DNA from: Slackia sp.
GTDB taxonomy: Bacteria; Actinomycetota; Coriobacteriia; Coriobacteriales; Eggerthellaceae
Assembly: GCA_030525985.1 (NCBI GenBank)
Contig: JAUNDR010000003.1
Location: forward strand, 1-64,000
Length of the DNA: 64,000 nt
Direction of reading: 5' to 3'
Under the pieces are notes generated by a model. The model had not been told where the DNA came from, did not search any database, and worked only from the letters and a program-made list of their open reading frames with translations. Position 1 is the first letter of the stretch. Every line of letters starts with the position of its first letter. The translations under genes and the position numbers were made by a program. Of this stretch, positions 34,265 through 41,211 are shown one piece after another.

Positions 34265-35353
34265 ATGGAAGAAGAATCCCTCAAAACGCGCCACGCCGGA
34301 TCGCCCGTGCGCAACGGCAGGCAGCGCTACCAAGGCTACATCCGCCACAAAATGCTTGCCCTCGCAGGCATTTCGGCCATCACGTTCTCGCTGATAATAG
34401 CCTCGCTTATGGCAGGGTCGTCCGATATGGGCATACGGGAGGTGCTCTCGGGCCTTTTCATGACAGGCGACGAGCATGCGCGCATCGTCGTTTGGAACCT
34501 GCGCATGCCGCGCATTCTGACGGCGCTCGTGGGCGGGGCAGCGCTCGCGTTGGCGGGATGCGCATTTCAAAGCGTGCTGCGCAATCCCCTGGCATCCGCC
34601 AGCACGCTGGGCATTTCGCAAGGAGCGGCCTTCGGCGCATCGATAGCCATCGTTGTCATCGGCGGCGGGGCGGCCATGCACGAAGGGGTCAGCTTCGGCA
34701 ATCCGTACATCACCATCATCTGCGCCTTTGCGGGAGCCCTTTCTTCGACGATCGTCATATTGGCGCTTTCGCGCTTTCGCGACATGACGCCCGAAAGCAT
34801 CGTGCTCGCAGGCGTCGCTATTTCGGCCGTTTTCACGGGAGGAACGGCGCTTGTCCAATACTTCGCCGAAGATACGCAGGTGGCGGCCGTGGTGTTTTGG
34901 ACCTTCGGCGACCTGGGCCGCGTCACCTATCGCGAACTCGCCATCATAGCAATCGTCACCGCCGCCGCAGCCGTCTTCTTCCTCTTGAATCGATGGAACC
35001 TCAACGCCATGGAGTCGGGCGAAGGGTCGGCCCACGGACTCGGCGTAAACGTTTCCTCCGTGCGCCTTGCATCCATGTTCACGGGTTCGGCCGCCGCCAG
35101 CACCGTCATCGCATTCTGCGGCACCATCAACTTCATCGGCCTGGCGGCGCCGCATATCACACGCCGCTTGATAGGAAGCGATTACCGTCATCTTCTGCCC
35201 GGATCGGCGATCATGGGGGCGGGGTTGCTTTTGGCAAGCGATTTGATCGCACGCTCGGCGCTTGCGCCCGTCATTCTGCCCATCAGCGCCATCACCTCGT
35301 TCGTCGGAGCGCCGATCTTCCTCTATCTGCTGATGAAAGGAAGCCGCCGATGA
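34265..35353 (+). CDS. ABC importer permease, FecCD/BtuC family
   Basis: 362 residues with about ten membrane helices. FecCD markers: RMPRILTALVGGAALALAGC (the R-x-P-R entrance), NPLASASTLGISQGAAFGAS, the cytoplasmic coupling loop and FCGTINFIGLAAPHITRRLIG before LLPGSA. AGGA is four bases from ATG 34265. It overlaps the ATPase start as ATGA. Works as a homodimer with the next gene product. Confidence 0.95.
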   Translation: MEEESLKTRHAGSPVRNGRQRYQGYIRHKMLALAGISAITFSLIIASLMAGSSDMGIREVLSGLFMTGDEHARIVVWNLRMPRILTALVGGAALALAGCAFQSVLRNPLASASTLGISQGAAFGASIAIVVIGGGAAMHEGVSFGNPYITIICAFAGALSSTIVILALSRFRDMTPESIVLAGVAISAVFTGGTALVQYFAEDTQVAAVVFWTFGDLGRVTYRELAIIAIVTAAAAVFFLLNRWNLNAMESGEGSAHGLGVNVSSVRLASMFTGSAAASTVIAFCGTINFIGLAAPHITRRLIGSDYRHLLPGSAIMGAGLLLASDLIARSALAPVILPISAITSFVGAPIFLYLLMKGSRR

Positions 35354-36135
35354 ATCTCGAAGCCAGCGACATCGCTTTCGCGTACGGACACGGCGGCCGC
35401 CAGGTATTGCGCGCGGTGGCGGCGGATATCGCGCCAGGCTCGTTTCTTGCCATTCTGGGCGTGAACGGGTGCGGCAAATCAACGTTTCTCGACTGTCTCG
35501 ACGGCATGCTCGCGCCGCAACGCGGATGTGTCAGGCTCGGCGGCGTCGACCTGGAAAGCATCGATCGGCGAACAAGGGCGCAATCGATTGCATACGTGGC
35601 GCAGCACAGCCATGCCAACCGCCTTGTCGTCTACGACGCTTTGCTCCTCGGGCGAAAGCCCTTCGTCAAAACAGGGCCCTCCGAAGACGATTTCGCGATC
35701 GTCGATGCCGTCATAGCCGATATGGGCCTGGACGATCTGGCATTCCGCTATGTCGACGAGCTTTCGGGCGGCGAATACCAAAAGGTCGTCATCGGCCGCG
35801 CGCTCGTGCAATGCCGCGACGTCCTTTTGCTGGACGAGCCCACGAACAACCTGGATATCGCCAATCAGATAGAGGTGATGGAGCTGGTCAGGCGCGCCGT
35901 GGACGAACGAGCGATCGCGGCGGCGGCCGTCATGCACGACATCAACCTGTCGCTTTCCTACTGCGACCGCTTCCTCGTTCTCAAACAGGGAGAAGCGGCG
36001 GCATACGGCGGCCCCGAAGTCGTGACGGAAGACCTGCTGAAAGATGTCTACGGCATTACCGCCGACATCATCGAATGGAACGGAAAGCGCGTAGTTGTGC
36101 CCTATGGGCGCCACGCGGGAAGAGAGGACCTATGA
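35350..36135 (+). CDS. ABC importer ATP-binding protein (FepC/BtuD type)
   Basis: 261 residues. Walker A LGVNGCGKST at about 37-46, Q-loop YVAQHSH, signature LSGGEYQKVVIGRAL, Walker B DVLLLDEPTNNLD and switch His in VMHDINLS. The NNLD after the Walker B Glu matches the iron-chelate/B12 group. Start and stop overlap both neighbours as ATGA, so the whole importer is translationally coupled. Confidence 0.96.
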   Translation: MNLEASDIAFAYGHGGRQVLRAVAADIAPGSFLAILGVNGCGKSTFLDCLDGMLAPQRGCVRLGGVDLESIDRRTRAQSIAYVAQHSHANRLVVYDALLLGRKPFVKTGPSEDDFAIVDAVIADMGLDDLAFRYVDELSGGEYQKVVIGRALVQCRDVLLLDEPTNNLDIANQIEVMELVRRAVDERAIAAAAVMHDINLSLSYCDRFLVLKQGEAAAYGGPEVVTEDLLKDVYGITADIIEWNGKRVVVPYGRHAGREDL

Positions 36136-36851
36136 CAGACGAACGAACCTGCCGCACGCCTGAAGCGTGCGACGAGAACGTGCGGCGCGAGCATCTGCGC
36201 TGCGTTCGCCGATTCGGTACGCAACCGCACATGGCGCAATATTTCGACGGCCTTTCCCGCACCTGGGAGGAAAACATCGAACCCTGCGGGGCGAAGCACG
36301 ATGCGACGGCCTTTCTCGCAGGAATCAAGCCCGGCGCACGCGTGCTCGATGTGGGCTGCGGCACCGGCATCATGGCCCAGGCCTATCTCGATGCGGGGGC
36401 TGCGGAAATCGTGGCGCTCGACGTGGCGCCCGGCATGATCGAAATAGCGCGTCGGAAGTTCGCCCACGAGCCGCGCGTACGCTTCGAATGTGCAAGCGTT
36501 TACGAATTCGAAGACGAGCAGCCCTTCGACGCTTTCGTCGTCTACAACGCATATCCCCACCTGATGGATAAAGAAGGCCTTGCGCGCAAAGCGGCAGCAT
36601 TGCTCGCGGAAAACGGACGCTTCCTTGTAGCCCACGGCCTTGGGCGCGCCGCCATAAATGCGCACCACAGCCACGTGCCCGAAAATATCTGCACGCATCT
36701 GGAATCCGCCCGCGAATCGGCGCGTGCATGGCAGGGGCTTTTCGCCATCGACCGGCTGATAGATGCGGACGACTACTACTGCTTCGGCGGCGTTTTGAAA
36801 GACGAGGCGAATCAGGCGGACGACGAGCAGAGAGGCGGATCGCTCGTATAG
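36132..36851 (+). CDS. class I SAM-dependent methyltransferase in the importer operon
   Basis: 239 residues. Motif I VLDVGCGTGIMAQ at about 71-83, acidic loop VALDVAPGM, motif post-I and a VVYNAYPHLMD segment where motif IV would be. It starts inside the ATPase stop (ATGA), so it belongs to the importer operon. SAM methyltransferases are recurrent partners of FecCD importers in anaerobes, and could modify the imported chelate or its chelator; the acceptor is unknown. HGLGRAAINAHHSHVPE is His-rich and might bind metal. Confidence 0.88.
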   Translation: MTDERTCRTPEACDENVRREHLRCVRRFGTQPHMAQYFDGLSRTWEENIEPCGAKHDATAFLAGIKPGARVLDVGCGTGIMAQAYLDAGAAEIVALDVAPGMIEIARRKFAHEPRVRFECASVYEFEDEQPFDAFVVYNAYPHLMDKEGLARKAAALLAENGRFLVAHGLGRAAINAHHSHVPENICTHLESARESARAWQGLFAIDRLIDADDYYCFGGVLKDEANQADDEQRGGSLV

Positions 36852-36860
36852 ACGCACGCG

Positions 36861-36890
36861 TGCGGGAAGGGGGCGGCGACCCTTCCCGCA
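36861..36890. terminator. shared terminator between the importer operon and metH
   Basis: Perfect 11-bp stem TGCGGGAAGGG / CCCTTCCCGCA (36861-36871 with 36880-36890) between convergent genes. Confidence 0.75.
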
Positions 36891-36900
36891 TATGACGGAG

Positions 36901-39363
36901 CTACCCCAGCACCTCCGCGCAGATGCGTGCGCCCTCGGCGGCATCTTTGGCGTAATAATCCGCACCCACCATCTGCGCATATTCGGGCGTAAGCACTGCC
37001 CCGCCCACGAACACCTTCACGCCGGGAGCCTGTTCGCGCAAAAGCGCGATGGTTTCTTCCATGCCGCGCACGGTGGTGGTCATCAGCGCCGAAAGACCCA
37101 CCAGCTTGATATCGTGCTCCTTCACGCAATCGAGCACGACCTGCGGATCGACATCGCGCCCCAGGTCGTAGACCCTGTAGCCGTAGTTTTCCAGCAGCAT
37201 GCGCACGATATTCTTGCCGATGTCGTGGATATCGCCTTTCACCGTGGCCACCGCGACCGAGCCCTTATCGGCAACCGCCGAGCCCGCATTGCGGCGACGG
37301 ATCACGTCGAAGCCCGCCTTGGCCGCCTCCGCCGATGCCATGAGCTGCGGCAGGAAGAACGCGCCGCGCTCGAAACGCGCGCCCACCTCGTCGAGCGCGG
37401 GAATGAGATGGCCGTCGATCGCCTCCATGGCCGATACGCCCGCGTCGAGCATGCGGGCGACCTCGTCGGCCGCCGCGGCCTTCCGGCCGGTTATCACGCA
37501 GTGGCGCAGGCTTCCCGGCTCGCCGTCTGCGGCAGCCCCCGCCGTCGCAGACACAGAGGGAGCGGACGTCGCTGCCACGGCAATCGTCTTGTTCGCATAA
37601 CCTTCGATATAGCGGGCCGCCCCTGCGTCCTGGCCGCACAGCACGCGCCACGAATCGACCACTTCGCAATAGCGCTGCGAAAGCGGATTCAGAATGGGCA
37701 TGTCGAGGCCCGCGGAAAACGCCGCCGCCAAAAACGTGGCGTTGACCACCTCGCGCAGCGGCAGGCCGAAGCTCACATTGGACACGCCGAGCACCGTGCG
37801 CACGCCGAGACGTTCCTTTACCATCGTGATGGCGCGCAGGATTTCGACCACTTCCTTCTGATTGGTGGAAGCAGCCATGACCAGGCAGTCGATCAGCACG
37901 TCCTGGCGCGGGATGCCCGCTGCCTCGGCGGCCGACACGATGCGCTCGGCGATGGCGAAACGCTCCTCCGCCGTCGGAGGAATGCCGCCTTCGTCAAGCG
38001 TCAGGCCCACGATCGCGCAGCCGTAATGCTTCGCGATCGGCAAAACGGCCTCCAAGCTTTCGCGCTTGCCGTTCACCGAGTTGATGATCGGCTTGCCCGC
38101 ATACACGCGCACGGCGGCCTCCACCGCCGCCGGATCGGACGAATCGATCTGCAGCGGCAGACCCGTGACGCCTTGAATCTTTCCCACCAAATCGACCAGC
38201 ACGGCGGCCTCGTCTATCTCCGGCAGACCGGCGTTGACATCCAGAATGTCGGCCCCCGCCTCGGTTTGAGAGATGGCCTCGTTAATCACGTAGTCGAAAT
38301 CGCCCGTGCGCAAGGCCTCCTTCAAGCGCTTCTTGCCCGTGGGATTGATGCGCTCGCCTATGGTGGCGACATCGCGTCCCGTCAGCACCACGGCCTCCTG
38401 GGCACTTGTCACGCTGCACAACGGCTCGGGAAGCATGCGTTGCGGACGACGGCCCGAAACGATGCGCGCCACCCCTTCTATATAGGTCGGATTCGTCCCG
38501 CAGCAGCCGCCCACGATGGACACGCCCGCCTCCACCATATGCGCGACGCTTTCCGCGTAATCGGCAGCGGAAATCGAGAACACGGTGACGCCGTCTTCCA
38601 CATGCGGAAGGCCCGCGTTCGCCTGCACCATGACCGGGCACTGCGCCACGGCAAGTATGTCGTCCACGAGAGGCTGCAATTCGTCGGGGCCGAGCGAGCA
38701 GTTCACGCCGAGCGCGTCCACCCCGAGAGCCGAAAGCGTCAGCGCCGCGTTTTTCGGATCGGTGCCCAAAAACGTGCGGCCGTCTTCGCCGAAGGTCATC
38801 GTGGCGAAGATGGGAAGGTCGCAGCACTCCTTGGCGGCAAGCACGGCGGCCTTCATTTCGAGCAGGTCGGCCATGGTTTCGATCAAAACGATGTCGGCGC
38901 CCGCCGAAACGGCGGCGCGCATCTGCTCGGCGAACAGGTCGTACGCCTCGTCGAAGCCCATGGTACCGAGCGGCGCGAGCAAGGCGCCCGTCGGCCCGAT
39001 ATCGGCCGCCACGTAGCGCGCTCCCGAAGCGCGGGCGCAGCGGATTGCCGCTGCGAAGATTTCTTCGACCGACGCCGCGCCGTCGAGTTTGTGGGCATTC
39101 GCGCCGAACGTGTTGGTGGTGACCGCCCGACTGCCCGCTTCCACGTATGCGCGATGAATGGCCGTGACGCCCTGCGGATCGCTCAGGCACAGCATTTCGG
39201 GAAGCGCGCCCGCCTCGAGGCCCGCCGCCTGAAGCATAGTGCCCATGGCGCCGTCGAAAACGAGATACTCCTCGCCCGCCAGAACACGCGCAAGATAGTC
39301 GTCGGCCACGCGCATATGCGCGCGCCGATCGGGCAAAACGGCATGAGATGTTATCGGTAGCAT
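36901..39363 (-). CDS. metH: B12-dependent methionine synthase lacking the activation domain
   Basis: Transfers methyl from methyl-tetrahydrofolate via cobalamin to homocysteine. 820 residues from ATG 39363 (AGGAAATCC upstream). Homocysteine domain with zinc ligands Cys222 (GVNCSLGP) and Cys287-Cys288 (GGCCGT); pterin-binding domain from about residue 331 (TIGERINPTGKKRLKEAL); cap and cobalamin-binding domains from about 615 with the lower-ligand motif DIHDIGKN (His713). It ends after the B12 domain, so the SAM-binding reactivation domain of the 1200-residue E. coli enzyme is missing; the preceding gene supplies it. Start overlaps that gene by 13 bases. Confidence 0.96.
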   Translation of the reverse strand: MLPITSHAVLPDRRAHMRVADDYLARVLAGEEYLVFDGAMGTMLQAAGLEAGALPEMLCLSDPQGVTAIHRAYVEAGSRAVTTNTFGANAHKLDGAASVEEIFAAAIRCARASGARYVAADIGPTGALLAPLGTMGFDEAYDLFAEQMRAAVSAGADIVLIETMADLLEMKAAVLAAKECCDLPIFATMTFGEDGRTFLGTDPKNAALTLSALGVDALGVNCSLGPDELQPLVDDILAVAQCPVMVQANAGLPHVEDGVTVFSISAADYAESVAHMVEAGVSIVGGCCGTNPTYIEGVARIVSGRRPQRMLPEPLCSVTSAQEAVVLTGRDVATIGERINPTGKKRLKEALRTGDFDYVINEAISQTEAGADILDVNAGLPEIDEAAVLVDLVGKIQGVTGLPLQIDSSDPAAVEAAVRVYAGKPIINSVNGKRESLEAVLPIAKHYGCAIVGLTLDEGGIPPTAEERFAIAERIVSAAEAAGIPRQDVLIDCLVMAASTNQKEVVEILRAITMVKERLGVRTVLGVSNVSFGLPLREVVNATFLAAAFSAGLDMPILNPLSQRYCEVVDSWRVLCGQDAGAARYIEGYANKTIAVAATSAPSVSATAGAAADGEPGSLRHCVITGRKAAAADEVARMLDAGVSAMEAIDGHLIPALDEVGARFERGAFFLPQLMASAEAAKAGFDVIRRRNAGSAVADKGSVAVATVKGDIHDIGKNIVRMLLENYGYRVYDLGRDVDPQVVLDCVKEHDIKLVGLSALMTTTVRGMEETIALLREQAPGVKVFVGGAVLTPEYAQMVGADYYAKDAAEGARICAEVLG

Positions 39364-40028
39364 GGATTTCCTGCCTTTCGCAGCGAGCAATGCGCGGCGC
39401 ATGCGCAGCCGGCGCAGGTTCGTTTCGTATGCGCCCGAGGCTCGTCGAACAGGCCGACGAACGCCGTGACGCTTTTCACGGGAATGAGAAGGTCGCTTTT
39501 CGTGACCGTGATGCCGAGCTTTTTATCGGCGGAAAGAGCGCGTACGATGGCGGGCTGGATCGAAAGCGGCAGATCGCCGTAGCCCGGGCTGAAACGCCAG
39601 TTCGTATGCAGGCCGCGACGCGCGCCGTCGGCCACGATGGCCGCCTCGCACGCATCGGCCGCGCATTCCACCAAAGAAGAGCCCGCCGCGCCGAACACGA
39701 GCGCGTCGAGCGCGCCTTTCGCCTTCATGCGCTGCGCCGCGACCTCGTTGGCAAGCCCCAGCGTGCACGCCATGACGGCGCACTCGCGCGCACCGTGCAG
39801 ATGCGCGCGGATATCGTCTCCCTCGAGCAGAAGCGAGCTTCCCACGAGGCGCACGCCCTCCTCGGTTTCTTCCACGGGGAAGATCCGGTAGAGAAAGTCG
39901 GGCTTCGACAGGCGTTCGCACGACTCGATCAGCTCGTCGATCCGATCGTCGAGCAGGCCGTCGGTCGCCTGGCCCGCATACCCCAAGTAGCGCAGCGCCT
40001 CGGCCTTGTTCACGCGATAGACCGGCAC
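39351..40028 (-). CDS. stand-alone methionine-synthase activation domain protein
   Basis: 225 residues. Resembles the vitamin-B12-dependent methionine synthase activation domain (reductive remethylation of inactive cob(II)alamin with SAM): YRVNKAEALRYLGYAGQ, then GARECAVMACTLG, the SAM-contacting region WRFSPGYGDLPLSIQ (RxxxGYG), and a C-terminal cysteine cluster TCAGCACAAHCSLRK that might accept electrons or metal. The GTG start at 40028 shares one base with the metF stop (TAGTG). Operon order metF, activation protein, metH. Confidence 0.92.
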   Translation of the reverse strand: MPVYRVNKAEALRYLGYAGQATDGLLDDRIDELIESCERLSKPDFLYRIFPVEETEEGVRLVGSSLLLEGDDIRAHLHGARECAVMACTLGLANEVAAQRMKAKGALDALVFGAAGSSLVECAADACEAAIVADGARRGLHTNWRFSPGYGDLPLSIQPAIVRALSADKKLGITVTKSDLLIPVKSVTAFVGLFDEPRAHTKRTCAGCACAAHCSLRKAGNPCYR

Positions 40029-40891
40029 TAGGCCACCGCCCCGCTCGCACGAAGGGCCTCGCATGCGGCGCGCGCAATCGAGGGCTGGTTCATCGTGTAG
40101 ACATGCAGGCCGTCGACGCCTGCATCGGCCAGGCCTTCGAGCTGTTTGCACGCGTATTCGATGCCCGCCGCGCGCAGGGCCGCAGGGTCGTCTTCGTAGC
40201 GGGCGAGCAACTTGATGATCGGCGACGGAAGGCTTGCGCCGCACATGAACACCATGCGCGAAATCTGCGCTTTGGAAAGAAACGGCATGATGCCGAACGT
40301 GATCGGCACCGTGATGCCTTCATTGCGGGCGGCATCGAGGAAGCGCAGGGCACATTCGTTGTCGAAGAACAGCTGCGTCACGAAAAACTGCGCTCCCGCA
40401 TCCTGTTTTTCCTTCAAATGGCGGATGCTAGCATCGAAATCGAGGCAGTCGATATGGCCCTCGGGATACGCCGCCGCACCCACGCAGAAGCCCGCCTCGC
40501 GCACCACGGGAATGAGCTCTTTGGCGAAATGGAAATCGCTGGTCTCTTTTCCCGGCACGGCATCGCCGCGCAGCGCAAGCACGTTTTCGATGCCCGCCGC
40601 ACGCATGGAGGAAAGAACCTGCGCCACGTCGTTGCGCGTTGCGCCCATGCAGGTCAGATGCGCCATCATATTCAATCCGAAATCGTCTTTCGCCATGCGG
40701 GCCACGTCGATCGTACGCTCGCTGTTGCCGCTGCCGCCCGCGGAATACGTCACGGAGACGAACGCGGGGTCGAGCGGAGCGAGCTCGGCCGCAAGAGCAT
40801 GGGCCGTCTCCACGGGAAGATCGCCCTTCGGAGGGAAGATCTCGAATGAGACGGGCAGGGAGTCGTTTTCGAATAGCTGCGAAATCTGCAT
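40028..40891 (-). CDS. metF: methylenetetrahydrofolate reductase
   Basis: Reduces 5,10-methylene-THF to 5-methyl-THF, the methyl donor for MetH. 287 residues, FAD TIM barrel: PVSFEIFPPKGD, VSVTYSAGGS, HLTCMGATRNDV, LALRGDAVPG and QLFFDNECALRFL in the expected order. AGGA is seven bases before ATG 40891. No NADH-linked extra domain. It heads the metF operon; I looked for, and did not find, a cobalamin-riboswitch box or S-box in the 260-base leader. Confidence 0.96.
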   Translation of the reverse strand: MQISQLFENDSLPVSFEIFPPKGDLPVETAHALAAELAPLDPAFVSVTYSAGGSGNSERTIDVARMAKDDFGLNMMAHLTCMGATRNDVAQVLSSMRAAGIENVLALRGDAVPGKETSDFHFAKELIPVVREAGFCVGAAAYPEGHIDCLDFDASIRHLKEKQDAGAQFFVTQLFFDNECALRFLDAARNEGITVPITFGIMPFLSKAQISRMVFMCGASLPSPIIKLLARYEDDPAALRAAGIEYACKQLEGLADAGVDGLHVYTMNQPSIARAACEALRASGAVA

Positions 40892-40949
40892 GGTCGGTCC
40901 TTTCTCGTCGCCGCGCGATATTGTAGCGTTAAATCGGCCGATGCGCTTT

Positions 40950-41150
40950 AGCATGATGAAGTGCAACGTGCTTGAAACATGCAGGACGAGCGTATGCGGC
41001 GGCGCCCCCTCCCACCGGCGCCGTTCGTCGCATGCGTGACACGAAAAATACAGCGGAAGCGATTTGCGCTGCACGATGATCGCCACGCAAACGACTTTCG
41101 TGGCAGAAATATTGCAACAAAAGTGGTTTTCGTCGCACGCCGCATGCCAC
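40950..41150. repeat. degenerate inverted/direct repeats between metF and the RM gene
   Basis: On the minus strand, TTTTTCGTGTCACGCATGCG and TTTTTTCGTGGCATGCGGCG are related copies, each running on into GCGACGAA. Complementary GCCACG/CGTGGC pieces lie between them. No coding frame with a known family is present. It looks like intergenic repeat DNA. Confidence 0.5.
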
Positions 41151-41151
41151 G

Positions 41152-41186
41152 AAAAAACCTCCGTCGTTTGCAAAATACGACGGAGG
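41152..41186 (-). terminator. terminator of the restriction-modification gene
   Basis: Perfect 10-bp stem CCTCCGTCGT / ACGACGGAGG (41158-41167 with 41177-41186), then six T on the minus strand, 26 bases after the stop. Confidence 0.9.
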
Positions 41187-41211
41187 CTTTCGAGAGGTTC
41201 GTTCGCCCGCC

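Noticed and set aside
36892-39360. 822-codon plus-strand frame opposite metH
   Set aside because: Antisense artefact of GC-rich codons; no family features.
40892-41150. cobalamin or SAM riboswitch before metF
   Set aside because: No B12 box (GCCACTG with conserved surroundings) or S-box core was found; the stretch is better described as repeats.
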